In this document: piece after piece, positions 1 through 25,137 of the stretch
Position numbering within the stretch: position 1 is the stretch's first letter
How the letters are laid out: each line of letters starts with the position of its first letter
Assembly (NCBI RefSeq): GCF_041146795.1
Contig: NC_135168.1
Span: 41,725,870-41,789,869 of the forward strand
DNA: 64,000 bases
DNA from: Maylandia zebra
Taxonomy: Eukaryota > Chordata > Actinopteri > Cichliformes > Cichlidae
Direction: 5' to 3'
Notes under the pieces: generated by a model
Seen by the model: the letters and a program-made list of their open reading frames with translations, nothing else
What the model was told of the DNA's origin: nothing
The model's database searches: none
Translations under genes and position numbers: made by a program

Positions 1-864
1 GAAATATAGTGCCATGACTTGAATTGTTGCCCCTTAAGGACGACAGATTTATGGAGCAACTAGCCCTGTTCTGAGGTAGAACTAAAAATTATTACACAGA
101 GTAGAAAAGGTCCAGAAGTGATAAATCATACTTCTACAATGTGGGGAAATCATAATTCTTACAATTTATCTTTTAGGCCATTCGTTTAGTATTATTGTAC
201 CTTAAGTTTTGCCGGCTGTAGATGAGTAAAGCTTAAAATTGGGCACAGCAGCACTTTGAACTAACATGCTCAAAATGCCTAAAAACTTTAACAATTTGTG
301 GTAAAGTAAAAGTCTGGGAATACCAAAGCAATAAAAAATACACACAAGAGTTATCAAGGAATTCCACTCAATACCACAAATGCAAACCTCAATTTTAAAA
401 ATTTAGAAGAAAAATCAGAGGATAGAGATAAACCCAGCTTACAGAAAAAAGCACTGCCATTCCTCGCTGCTAGTTTGGAGCACCTGCTGCTCAGGAGTTA
501 GAGCAGCGAAATGGTTGTTTACTCTAGTCTGCTTGTCGAAGCATCCTTGGGCAATATACTGAACCCCAAGGTGCCTCTGATCCATCAGTGCGAGCATGTG
601 AATGCTAGGGCACAGAAAAAGAAGTGTTTGTGCTTGAATGTGTGTGAATCCATAAATGGACTTTGACTGCTCAAATAGAGTAGACAAACTCTGAGTACCA
701 GTCCATTCCATTTAAGAAAAAAATACAGCTGTTGTTGAATTTTGGCCTGCTTGAAGGGTTAGCATACTTATCTAAAAGCTTAGATCTTTTCTAATCTTTG
801 CTGTAAAAACTATAAACATGCAACATGCGCGTGTCCATCATTTCTCTCAGCACGTTTTACTCAC
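1..864. other. intronic sequence of ppp2r2c, no feature seen
   Basis: AT-rich sequence with no exon that matches the remaining C-terminal part of the B55 subunit. The last exon visible in the window ends at 865 in phase 1, so this stretch should be the following intron, with the rest of the gene beyond the left edge. A 90-residue minus-strand reading frame at 439-711 resembles no family I know. Confidence 0.6.
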
Positions 865-13372
<12,508 letters not shown>

Positions 13373-13389
<17 letters not shown>

Positions 13390-13492
13390 CAGCGGGGCCT
13401 GGGGGAGTGCCCGTCTTGGTGGGGCAGCGTGATGGTGGCAGATTGGTGGCGAAGGGGATGGTGGTGGGGATGCCGTTCAGCACAGTGCCCAT
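13373..13492 (-). promoter_or_regulatory. upstream ORF overlapping the ppp2r2c start
   Basis: On the minus strand an ATG at 13492-13490 opens a 39-residue frame (MGTVLNGIPTTIPFATNLPP at its start) that ends at a TGA at 13375-13373, inside and out of frame with the MGEDTD coding exon. Its context has A at -3 and G at +4, stronger than that of the main ATG, which has C at -3. If the leader is transcribed through here it would compete with the main start. Confidence 0.5.
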
Positions 13493-14330
13493 ACTGCTGC
13501 CCGCCTCCTCAGCACAGGGGCGCACAGCTTGTCATCCTATACTTAAGTAAGGCTGAGGGGGAGGGAGTGGGGCAGCCCCAAAAGAGGGATGGATGCACCA
13601 GGGAGTCCACAGAAGTGCTTCTGAGAGCCAGATGCAAACCTGCAGAAAGGGGATCATTTGGAAACAGTTCAAAAACTACCAGTGGTGAGCTTGATTTGTA
13701 CCTCACAAGAGCACACATTAGTCATGAGGCAAGGAAAATCAAGCGCACTCCGAGTCCCCCCTGCAGTTGCTGCGTCCAGGTGTGGCCGGACCGATTCTGC
13801 TCTCTCACAAACACATGTAACATACACAATCAATGCGCACTCAGAAATGGGAAAAGTCCCTGCTTGTTAATGGATGCTCTAACAGAAGAAGAGGAGATGA
13901 GGAGGAGGAGAATGGGGGGAGGGGAAAGAGGGATGAGCAGAGTCCCTGATCGTGGCATCTGCAGTGCTGCTGCTGCTTCTGCAGTAAACTCACACGCATG
14001 GACACACATACACAGTGGGGATAAACGCAAAGGGACAACCACTCACTTTGGCAGCTTAAAAGCCAGGTACTCCTCAGTGGATCCTCTATGAATAATGTCT
14101 TTTTCCTCCTCACTGGCTAACTGTACCTCTGTCCCACTGGTTTCTCGACTGTTCCAGTATGAGAAGGAAAATCCTTCTGGTCCTGCGTTCTGCTGCAGTC
14201 TGTGCTCTGGCGTATGTATGAAAGGCAGAGTGAGAGGTAGAGGAAGGGGGAGGGCAAGAGAGGAGCTTTTCTGCTGTGCTGGTACTGTGTATGATGCATC
14301 AGCGAGGGCCCCGCCCACTGTCTAGCACAG
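13493..14330 (-). promoter_or_regulatory. probable 5' leader and promoter region of ppp2r2c
   Basis: Upstream of the canonical first coding exon. On the minus strand it contains a plausible acceptor, CCCCTTTCTGCAG, next to 13639 and a plausible donor, CCAAA/GTGAGT, near 14044. These would allow a non-coding leader exon above 14044 to join an exon starting at 13639. The exact transcription start cannot be read from the sequence. A 253-residue plus-strand frame here is antisense and not supported. Confidence 0.4.
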
Positions 14331-15091
14331 CCAATCATCACAGACTAGAGATCTGCTTGACCACTGAATGCAGGTGATTAATAATGATAAAGAAGCTGAG
14401 GATAGAGGAGTGGGTGGCAGAACGGAAGTGGTACAGCGTCTAATAAGGTTGTGATTAATGGGAGAGAAAGCAGAGAGAGCAGGAGAGTGTTTCGCCTGAC
14501 TATGTGCTCAGTATGAACAACAGAAGAGTGACGACTATAGCCTTTACCTGGAGACAAAACTGAAGTAGCAGAGAGACTAATACAGTCAGTTAATACACAC
14601 TAAAAGGCAGGGACAGGCAATAATTTAGTTAGTTTGTTTTAACAAGTTTGAGCTGTGTCTAAAAATAACTTTATCAAGTTACCATTCTACAAAGTGTTCC
14701 ACATCGTACTATCCTAGCTCTGTCCATCCACATTTTACCTTAAAAGACTTTTTCTATATCCTCATATGATGTGTATTCTACTATAAGCTGCAGACAGTGT
14801 AAACAAAGTTGTCTGAGCAAATGTGCTGGACAAATGATTTGACACACTACTAACACAGTAGCCAAACAGCAAAGCACAGTAATGCCCAGTAAGAAAAGTA
14901 CCAAATAAATAAATAAATATGAAGCATGAATGAAATGCTTCAGATGAGCTGTTCTACAGAGTTGTGGGGATTCATTAAACAGCTGTTCCACTTGCGCTTA
15001 TCAACCATATTACCCATCCTTACTCCGGGGGATCAAAAATGACCACACGCTAAAGGAAATAGCACTTCAGTTCACACACCAATGCTCGAGT

Positions 15092-15093
<2 letters not shown>

Positions 15094-15134
<41 letters not shown>
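15094..15134. repeat. (CA)n microsatellite
   Basis: About 20 CA units. Confidence 0.95.
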
Positions 15135-15138
<4 letters not shown>

Positions 15139-15995
15139 GTGGAGTTAGCACAGCAGCAGGGAGTCAGGGGCTGCCAGTGACAGTTGGTGTCATCACTGGT
15201 GCTGGCTGTCTGCCACCAGGATTTAACCTTCCCCCTTCCCAGTGAACAAGAAGAGCTGTTTATCTGACTTACTCCAAGACTGCCAGCATTGCCCTCCCCC
15301 ACCCACCACTTACCAATGATGAGCAATGCGCCACACATTGCTGCCATATCTGACCTTCTCTGTGCCCCCTGCCAGCATAAAATATACCACAAACCCCTTT
15401 TTTCCCCATGCATAGGTATAGCTACCTGTACATATTATAGTGGACTAATGGCATTTTTAGATCATGACTCTGCTAGAGTCCCTGAAACTGGGAATTTCCA
15501 GCCCTTCGGTTTATTCACTGTGTAAAAGGAGACACGTTAGATCCTCTCCCCTTAAAGCCTCCCTACCTTTATTCCAAATTCCTTCTGATTGGCTGTCCCT
15601 ACAACAGGTTGGCGGGACTACTGTGCTTACACAGACCTCATCCAAAAGTAGGGTAAGTATTAACCTTTAGTAATACCCTGCCACAGCACTTATGACAAGA
15701 CCAAAAGAGGAATTGATGTGAGAAATTATAAAGCTGCAAATGAAAAGCATCGAACTGCAAAACTAAACTTTGGCACTACTACTAATCACCTTTATTCGTG
15801 TAAATGTGACAAAGTCCTTCTGTTTTCAACCAATGTAAGGTAACTGTTTGTGCCTCAACAGTGCAATTTTCCCTATAATGGTAAAGAGAACATTTAAGCA
15901 TTAAGTAAATTTAGGAATTTATCTAGCTCAAAATTACGAAAGAGGATTCGGGCCACTGGGGAAAAAAAGTGGGCATGTCTTTTTTTCTTCTTTTC

Positions 15996-16168
15996 CAGAA
16001 TTCTGACTTTAATCTCAGAATTCTGACTTTAATTTTAGAATTCTGAGATTAAATTCAGAATTCTGACTTTTTTTCTAATAAAGCGTACACTGGGTGTCAA
16101 AGTTCTGACATTTTTTCTCAGAATTCTGACTTTTGTCTCAGGATTCTAAGATTAAAGTCAGAACTTTT
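15996..16168. repeat. AGAATTCTGA minisatellite with inverted units
   Basis: The unit CAGAATTCTGACTTTAAT recurs with small changes, and both the unit and its complement (AAAGTCAGAA) occur, because the core AGAATTCT is palindromic. Spacers are poly-T or ATTAAA-like. Confidence 0.85.
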
Positions 16169-19100
16169 AGTAAATTAATGAAAAATAAAAGAACAGGTAT
16201 AATAGAGCTTAAAACACTTTTTACAGTGTCCTCTTGTTTACTTTTTATGGTTGGAAAAACAAATCATTACAACAGGTGGAAACACGAGTAAACACACACA
16301 CAGTAATTATCATTATCACCTTACTTACAGCAGTTTTGTTTAGCTGCAGTAAATTTAAAGTCCAGCTTTTCCTTGTTTCCATGCTCTGCCTGACCCTGGA
16401 CCTGGCTGTGTGGCCTTGGGTCTCTCTTCTGTCTGTAGAGACGGTGCCTTTTGTCAAGGCTTGGCTTTGGACCCATCCTGTAACCTTGGTAACAGAAGAG
16501 CGTGACCACCCATCATTCCCTCCCTTAATTGGACTCGTTGCCCTACACAGAGAATCTGAGCTGTTTTGTGTCCTCTCACTATCTCTTTCAGTAGAAACGG
16601 TGGGGACACCCCTGCAGACTCTGTTAATATTATTCAAAACATCAGAGTGAAGGAGGCATGAAAAATTATTAGTGCCATTTCTAGTGAGTAAGACAAGGAC
16701 AAGATATAACATTGTTCTGAGGAAAGACTGAAGTGATCACAACCTGGATATTAGATTGTGAGTGGGAGACAACAGAATTAGCTGAAATGAAGTAAACAGT
16801 TTAGATCTGATTTGCTGAATCACACATGATGCAATATTCATTGCACAGGACACCCGCTAATAGACTGCTAGACCTCAAGAAGCTAAATATGGATGGGATA
16901 TATGTCATATGTCTCATATAAGCAGGTTAAATATGCACAAATGCACATTTGTTATTATGATCTTATGTGAAAATCTTCTTACACACGCATGCAGTCCCTT
17001 CTTCTGTTGCAATACGTGTTAAAACTGTTTTCTCAGGTACTTTTTGCTGAGGTCTCAGTTTGGATGCATGTTTCCTTAGGAGCAACACGTTTCTCGTGAG
17101 GCATGTTTGATCTGGGACAAATGACAGAAATGCTTTGTAGCCCCATATAAAGTGGGACACCTTACTTGCAGAAGCCATCCAATAAACAACAAAACCCCTA
17201 ATTACAAAGGTTACATCAGAGTAATGTTAATGACCACATTGCTTTTAAAAGTCAGTCTCTGTTCAAGAAAAACACCCCAAATTTTCCCACATAGGTTCAT
17301 TATTTAGTTTGGTATTTTCATTTAGGGGAATTGCCTGAATATCTGATTTTTGTTTAACTCAAAATTGGTTAGTTATCTGTGAGTATGGAAAGGAAACTAT
17401 AAAATAGTCCCCGTGCCCATCCTTTCCTAACATTTCCTGTATAGATCAAAAACAACTGAATCGCTAAACTCTCTCTTCTCTCCTCCTGTTTTTGCTTTTG
17501 CAAACGTGAAACACTTGTATCTAAAATGTGACATTAGGGGAATTAAGACCTATGTATTAGATTAAACTGTGTAGTGTGGTTGTACCTGTGTTAATTCAAG
17601 TAAAAACACACTTTTTATACACACAAACTCACAGTTGAACGGACTGTATCTGAATCAGATACTGATAGAGATAATGACTGAAGAAGGGAGGTGATGGACC
17701 TTGATATCCCAACATGATTCAGGCCTACACCCAGCCAATATGATAACAATCAGCATCATTCATCAGGAGCACTGGTAGATCCAATCAGAAGCAGCGACGC
17801 TTATGTCTGCCTCTCTTGACCTGGTGCTTCTCTTCCTTCCCACCCCCACTTCACCGTGCAGACACAGAGTTGCTTAGCAACCCAAGAACAGCCTATGGAG
17901 AACACACTCAATCGTGCAGACTCTCACGCACACATACACACACACAGGAACTCCAAAAAGGGAAAGATAATGTAGTCCCACTCCACTCCTCCATCACGCT
18001 CTGTGACCCCAGCATGTGAAGAGGCTCAGTGAAACCCAGCGCCCGAAGGAGATTCCGTCCACTACCTGTGACCCTCTGAGTCCCCCACCCTGGTTCAGGT
18101 TCCATGTAGGCATCATCTTTATCTATGGAAACAATCCCATCAGCCTCTTTGATAAAAAGCTCTTGCTATCAAACACCAGAACCTCACGTAATATTTTACA
18201 ATTTCGACTCAGCAGCCATGAAATCAGCATTTCTAACAGACAAAGCTTTAGCTGATGAAAGTTAAAAGCTCTTCAGCATCTCCCCAGTCTAACACTATTA
18301 GCACATTAAGTGAGTGCTTAAACACAGTCCGCAGACGATGGATCAACTCAGTGCCTTGAGCTGGAGACAGCATTGCAATCCCCTAAAGGGGGGGTTTCAC
18401 TACAGTAATGGCAACCCGCATGAAACCACAGCCCCTGGGGAGTGGTGGGACTGGGTAGATTACGAACAGCCTTGGGGCAGTGCTAAATCCCTCATGGCTT
18501 CAAAACGCGTACACACAGACAGAAACACATTAAAAGAAACTGGTAACACATAAATAAGAATAACAAGAAAATGTTTGAAAATGAAAAAGAGAGGAGTGCA
18601 TCTATAAAAATAAACATCCTCCACAGTTGCATTTGACTGATATGTCAATGGGGGAAAATTATTCTTTTCATTTTTTCATCTGCATGACATGTTTGGGGAG
18701 GAGGGCGCATTCACTGGGTGTCAGGGGGATCGTTTAAACTCCTGGTGGATTATGGGATGATGATGGAATGACTCTTTGGACCTACGGCAGGGAGGTGGCT
18801 GGAGGTACAGCAGTTTAAAGACAAATAATCTGAAAGATGGTGAGCACATTATGGCCTGATCCCTGCTGAAATATAGAATGGCAACACTATAATCATAATG
18901 ACACTATATAGTTATTATTCTGTGCCAACTGTGAGAGCAATTGAATTTCTACCCAATCAGATCACTGGGCAAATGGACTATGGAGCTATTAAGACTTGGG
19001 CTGAAATGCCAGAGAGCACTATAGTCTAGAGCATATCTGCATATATATTTTGCCTTTATGCAAACCTTTTATCGCATAGTTTTAAAGCAGTAATGCTGTA

Positions 19101-20781
19101 TAGTCTTTCCAGACTACTCAGCTGTTCATTTGTTGCTTTTACCCACTGGGGCAAAGCTGCTTATACCAGAAAGGGGATTACACATAACTAAATATACAAA
19201 CAGAAAACACTGCAAAGCCTGTGTGACTGACTGCCTGTTGATGCAAGCACATATACACAACCCTTTATTGAGTCTATGTATAGATTTGGCTTACCATTTG
19301 ACATTGCAGTCATAAATACAGTACTTAAACACTGCATGCCCCGAAAAGGACCGTAAGAGCTTGCAGCTTTACACAGTAGGGGGGTTCAATTGGCTCACAT
19401 TAACAGCAGTTCACTCACACAGGCGCACTGGCCCTTATCTGACTCACAAATTCAAAAATACAAATAAAGTAAAACACAAAACTCCTCATGCTTGCTTTTC
19501 TCTTTGTCCTTTATAAGCTTCACTTCAGAATTGGTTGTTCACTTGTTACAAATGTCAGGATTTCTTTTCGTTTCACAACTGTGAGCACAAAACCCAGAGG
19601 GAGACACGGACACAGGTGACCTTTTGGGGGATGGGAGGTCACTGAATGTAATCTTTCCATGAGCAAAGCAAGGACTCAGCTGCCTGGGGAATACATACAT
19701 ACACAGAGGTCAGCCAGGCATCACTCAGCTCCTGAGATGAGACACGAACAAATATCCCATCAACCTCCACATAACCTACACACTTGAGGCATTTTTAGGC
19801 TTGTGCGTAAGAAGACATGCTTGAGGTTAAAGTTATTTAAGTTTGTGTTATTAGAACTAAATTCTGTCTTTTTTGCAGCCCTAAGCTACATGAAAGAGGC
19901 AGTAACTCAGAGAATATTTCATACCAACTTCGAGTTTTAATGGATTCTGATTTAACTTAAATAATTAAGAGTGAAAAATACTTTTTAACATTTTACATAG
20001 AATGAGACATCTGGGTTCTGTATCCACTCACTTCCACAATTAGGAAGTAACTTTTTCAGGAACTATATGGAGAGAAGAAAACACACACGGGGACTTATTA
20101 TGGTGTTGTTCATAAAAGCATATGCAAATATAGTTTTATGAAAGGCTCAAAATCTTTCAGCACATCTTTTGAAGATATGGACTGGAGTAAAAATAGAATG
20201 GCCCCCCTGACAATAATTAAACTGCTGTTTTTGCACACTTTTAAAGCCAAACGGCTAAAGAGAAATTGGGTCTTGAGCACCTAAACCCAGTAGCTGAGGT
20301 ACTCTCGTTTAGATTTTGCCTAACAAGCACAGCTTGAGAGATGGCACGATGACACAAGTGCGTGCATCAGGGAAAAAGATCTGAAATATAGGGCAACACT
20401 ATCAAAATGTGCAAAGCTGTCCAAAGCTGTTTCTATAACTCTTTTGTGTGTTGGCACTGCCCCCTAGAGTCTGACAAAGACTTGTGCAGCGAAACTAAAA
20501 CCAAACTCTGAAGTGAAGTGATTTTTCAGGCTTAGGAGAAATACAAGTTAATGCATAACTACGGTGTTTAATTTCACTTTGCAAAAACAAGATGAAAGGA
20601 AAGTACAGTTTTTTAATATCATGATTATGGACTTGTTGAAGGAACACATTTCCATTTTTTTCACAATACATTCAACTTAATGGTTTGAGGAGATAGGCAG
20701 TACAGGACAAATGTGAAGAAACAGATGTGCTATCCTACCTCTGCATGCCACATGTCCTAAGCTAATACCAACTAGTCTTTC

Positions 20782-20787
20782 TTTATT
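20782..20787 (-). terminator. possible poly(A) signal of the first zinc-finger gene
   Basis: AATAAA on the minus strand about 500 bases past the stop codon. An ATTAAA nearer the stop, around 21267, is an alternative. Confidence 0.3.
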
Positions 20788-21285
20788 CGCTTTACAAAAA
20801 ATATTATTATTATTATTTTGGAGTTTTGTCACATTAAATAATGAAAAGGTGCTTGGATTCATTTACCAACTGTCCACATTCAGGGAAGAACATCACTGGA
20901 AGATAAAGTCAGCCTGGAGAATCATTATTATTACATTTTTCACATCAGCAGCCAATGTTTCTTATTCTTGGAAAATCACATCTACTCATTTACAATACAG
21001 CAAAATAAGAAGCTTTCTTTTTGCGGGACCCAAAATTATAAGTCAAAACTGAAAAAAACATTTAGAAACTAACTTTGATTCTGTGGGTCAATAAATGCAG
21101 CTTAAACTTTGGATAATTAATTTAACACTTGTCTCAAAACAGAAACAAATAAAAGAAAAAAAATGAAGTATTTTAAACTATTTTAAGTGCTCACTAATAC
21201 AGGCAACCTTCAAAGAAGTTTTTAGATTTTACTGTGCAAATGAAATTCAAAGTGCAGATCCATTTTTTTAATTTAAAAAATCTTT

Positions 21286-23247
21286 TTAAATGGGATTTGG
21301 GACTATGTCAGGCTCCTGCTGATTATCCATATAGTAGGGATCTCCTTGGTGGACTCTGTGATTGTGCACCCTAAGGTTTCCCCTGTGGGCAAATCTCTTT
21401 CCGCACTCTGTGCAAGCAAAGGGCCTCTTCCCCATGTGAACGTCCCGTTGGTGCGCTCTCAGGTTCCCGCTGCGGGCGAAACGTTTACCACACTGAGCAC
21501 AGCCAAAAGGCCGCTCCCCTGTATGTGTGCGAGTGTGCACAGTGAGCTCAGAGGGAGTGAGGAAGCTCTTTTCACAAAACTGACAGGGATGCAGTCTGAC
21601 TCCTGTGTGGCGCAAAAGGTGTCTGCGCTGGTGGGAGGGGTACGTAAAACACTTTGTGCAGTATGGGCAGGTGTAAGGTCGGCCGTTCCCTCCACTTGAA
21701 GCTGGATTGTGGCTAAGAGCGTTTGTGTGTCGTAAAGTGAGCAGCTGTGTATTAGACTGGGGTCGGAGAGGGTCTCTGTTTCCAAAATTTGTGACTCGCC
21801 GGGTGTTATTCATGGAGGCTCTCCCACCCCTTTCGTCTCTTGGTCTCCATAGTGACTCACCAGGTGGGGCTTGGGATTGATCCTGCTGGGCCCCCCTCTC
21901 TGCATTCTGGTTGGAGTTCTGGTTCTCAGGCTCCTGGTCCAGAAATGGGAAAGAGTTGTCATCATCTTCGTTACTGGTCTCATCTGAGCCAAAACCAGGC
22001 CTGAAGCAGGGCGCATCTGTGCCAGAGCTGCTGCTAGCTGCACCAGTGCAGCTGGTTGTGTCTGCCTGTAGGTTCTCCAGACTGGACACCCCACCTCGGG
22101 TGGTGTCCAACCCAGGTAACCACTCACCTGGTTGAGCTAGGCTAGGGTCAGGTCTGGGGGAGCAGCGCCCACTCTGGGAGATGGAGAGAAATGGGGCAGA
22201 GGCTTGATCCTGAAGGGGTCTGTGGTCTGCACCACGACTGCTCTGATCCCAGTGAGATACTGCAAAGAAATATGGAAGAAAAAAAACACCCACAATTTAG
22301 CTACTTTCAGCCTTCTCACTATTATTCTCGCTTTGATTATTTATTCTCATAGCTTCTCTTGTTTTAGCAATAGATTGTGACTTAGTTACATTTTGTCTTA
22401 GCTTGTGTAGCAGTCAGGGCATCAATCTGCATCTCGTCCCCAGCTGCGAGGCTTCTCTCTGGCGCTTGGGCTGTGAAAGACCCCAGGCCAGGCCGTGACC
22501 CAGCACGCTGAATTGAAAAAGTAAAATGTAGCTATAAGACTTAGAAAAGGCAGGGAAAGTTTAGCAGGTGAATGTTAAGAAGTCATAAAGACTTAATTGC
22601 TGCAGTTTAATAAAACAGGCAACTTCTGAATGACACAGAGGCAGGGGAGGGTCTGACCTCGTGCTTTACTGAAGCTCCATCCTGACCTTTGACCTCCTCC
22701 TTCAGTTTACCAAGGCTCTGGCTGACTCCTTCTACTGGGTCAGAATGAGAAGAGACATCTTTTCCCATATTCAGTCCTGTGCGAGAGAACTGTAATTTGT
22801 AACCATCTCTGGCACTAATTCAGTAGGTAATAGGTCTACATAATGATGAACACAACAGGTTCAATGGAGCTGATAACGGGATGAGCAGGTATAGATATGA
22901 TGACGATGACCTGACGATGACCAAATTGAGTTGTTCATGAACCAGCTTGAATCAAAGACAGCTGTAATACCTGATCCTGTCAGGGTCTGTTGCCTCAAGC
23001 TGCCCTCTCTGTCTCCTGAGGACATCTCTCCTTCCTCGCTCCCTCCACCCTTTGCCTTCTGCCTCCTCTCCACTTTCTCCAGCTTACACCGGAGGATGGA
23101 GAGCTCCTCGGTTTTCTGCGCCAGCTCCGCCTGCTGTTCACACAGGCTGCTCTCAAAGATCTTGGCTATCTCGCACACAGCTGCTGCCAGCAGTGAGTCC
23201 ATGACGGTGGCCAGCTGAGCATGGAAAGCGCTCCTCACAGACTCCAT
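21286..23247 (-). CDS. C2H2 zinc-finger protein, four fingers
   Basis: Likely nuclear DNA-binding regulator; the target is unknown. Four coding exons: 22971-23247, 22658-22776, 22390-22507 and 21286-22259 (277, 119, 118 and 974 nt; phases 1, 0, 1), 495 residues in all. Residues 1-60 carry the shared family module (FHAQLATVMDSLLAAAVCEI) followed by a heptad-like coiled-coil stretch. The middle is acidic and serine-rich. The last exon encodes four fingers near the C-terminus: CPYC..H3H, CQFC..H3H, CAQC..H4H and CTECGKRFAHRGNLRVH with H4H, joined partly by TGERPF linkers. The start at 23247 is chosen because MESVRSAFHAQL aligns with the paralogues; a longer frame upstream to 23388 does not. No close named orthologue is recalled. 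Confidence 0.85.
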
Positions 23248-24060
23248 TGTCCTTTGTTTTGTGGATGCTGTTTTAATGACAACAGCTGGTTGCCACTGCT
23301 GTTTTCTTCTGTGGTTTGCCTCCAGAGGGAGTAGACGGACGACGTGGCTACCGCTATACACTCTGCCGTGGCATCTATGAACTGCCATGAGATGCTGCCA
23401 TACTAAACAGCCAATTTACAGCATTACGCCATCAAACATTTATAACAGCTGCCAGCATTTATAACTCGATATCTACAATGTGTACTGCTTCATAGTAATG
23501 TTATAATAATCACAAAAACTCCTATATGGTTTATCACTTAAGCTACTGCTAGTGTTACACACGATGATGGCAAGCAATATGCTGTAATGTAAAAAGCCAG
23601 TTTGTATGGAAGAAGAGTATAAACATAGTTAACTTCAGTCTAGCGTTGAGAAACTGGCTGTGACCAGGCAAGGCGTTCAGTGCCGTTACACCGAGCTAGC
23701 TAACGTTACCTCCGGTTAACGTGTAAACACGGGAGCCAATCAAGCGTAGCCTTTACTATTCAACCCTGAAGCTCACAGCACAACTGAAGAAGAAACGACC
23801 AAAAGCACAGGACCGTAATGGCCGACAGTAGTCGGTGGGAAAATATCTTCACTGAGCATTAAAACAACACTCAATGTAGTTTTTCTTGAGCTAGCAGGTT
23901 GGTAACTGCGACGTGATCACCGCCGCAAGTCTCGCGATAACAAGGCTAAATGGTTCAGAGCACATTCATTTGTATTCATCGAAAATCCCTATTGCTGCAA
24001 TTTGAATCTTCTATAAATTCATATTAAATACATAAATGACAAAAGGTATAAAATAGGGGT
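23248..24060. other. 5' flank of one zinc-finger gene and 3' flank of the next
   Basis: About 800 bases holding the leader and promoter of the 21.3-23.2 kb gene, transcribed to the left, and the end of the next transcription unit. No repeat or conserved element recognised. The stretch 23640-23940 is richer in CpG than its surroundings. Confidence 0.45.
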
Positions 24061-24066
24061 TTTATT
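24061..24066 (-). terminator. poly(A) signal of the second zinc-finger gene
   Basis: AATAAA on the minus strand, about 1.07 kb downstream of the stop codon at 25138. No nearer canonical signal was picked out. Confidence 0.5.
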
Positions 24067-25137
24067 TAAAAGTGACAACGATTCAATCTAGCAATTACAG
24101 TCCGGTTACAAAGAAAAAGTATAACGGGCTTGTAAGATCACCTATTACATATAGGTTAAAAAGAAAAACCCACACGACCAAAATAAAAACACATATTTGG
24201 TTTGGAGCAGATAAAAAGGTAAAACACATTCATATTTTTGTAAACTTGGACAAAAAAAACAAAAAACAGTGAACAAACGTACAAAATATATTTAGAACTG
24301 TATAAAAATTGCAAAGGTATCAAAACCTCAGAACAATGAAATGTTTTCAGATATAAAACAAGTTGAACCTTTAGAATAACTGATTTTTTCCAGTAAATAC
24401 AGTCAACATGAAAAGCTCAAGCACTCAAGCACATCAGGCAATTTGGGATGATGTGAAAGGTCAAGTCGTGCAATTTCTCAAATTCCTGTTGACAAAAACA
24501 GGACAAGCTAAACACAAAACACCAAGAATGGCATTTAGCTCAAGTTATAAACAAGAACAAGAGGGTAAGCCTTTAAAATAGAGTTTAGCAAGCAGGGATC
24601 CATGTATCTTTCAGTATCCATTACCACAACTACTGCAGTCACTATTATGGTCAAAGTGCAAGTCTGCTTTAAGGTAATGTTGGTTTTACAGAACTTTTGA
24701 AGTACAGAACTATCCCAATTTATGAGGTATTTAATATATTTAAAACAAACCCAAACAAAACCAAAAACATCTTTAGAAGTATTTAGACTGAAATTCCTGA
24801 GGGTTAGTATACATTTGCACTAGCTTGAACCACTGCTTAAACCCCAAAATGTATTTTCATGTTATTAGTGAAAAAAAGTTTTAGGTGGATTAAAAAAAAC
24901 TGTAACTCTTAGTTTAGTGACATTTCTTCATACCAATTTGTTGATAGCATACATCACCTGATTGTGGATTATTATGTTTTATGTATTGTTTTAAAATATG
25001 CCAGAGATGAAAGACAATCATGTAATTGTATTAAACAAAAACAAACAAACAGTACAGTTTAACTTAAAGCCACCAGAGACAAAATTCAGTGTTTCAATGT
25101 CCACAGTGGTACTAGAGGAGTCCTTTGGTTTAGTCCT
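24067..25137 (-). other. probable 3' UTR of the second zinc-finger gene
   Basis: AT-rich sequence without open frames or repeats, between the stop codon and the AATAAA. Assigned by position only. Confidence 0.45.

Larger units (their letters stand above)
14331..21285. other. intergenic region
   Basis: About 7 kb between ppp2r2c and the first zinc-finger gene. It contains a CA microsatellite at 15094-15134 and a palindromic minisatellite near 16 kb. Reading frames of 138 and 155 residues overlap antiparallel at 16234-16712 and look random. No exon or RNA gene recognised. Confidence 0.6.

Noticed and set aside
16234..16712. Two long overlapping antiparallel frames (138 and 155 residues)
   Set aside because: No family resemblance, no splice context and no codon pattern beyond chance.
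18314..18553. 79-residue plus-strand frame with WWDWVDYEQPWG
   Set aside because: Looks unusual, but there is no splice context, repeat link or known family; kept as non-coding.
21346..21785. Frames on both strands over the zinc fingers
   Set aside because: Shadows of the true minus-strand finger exon.
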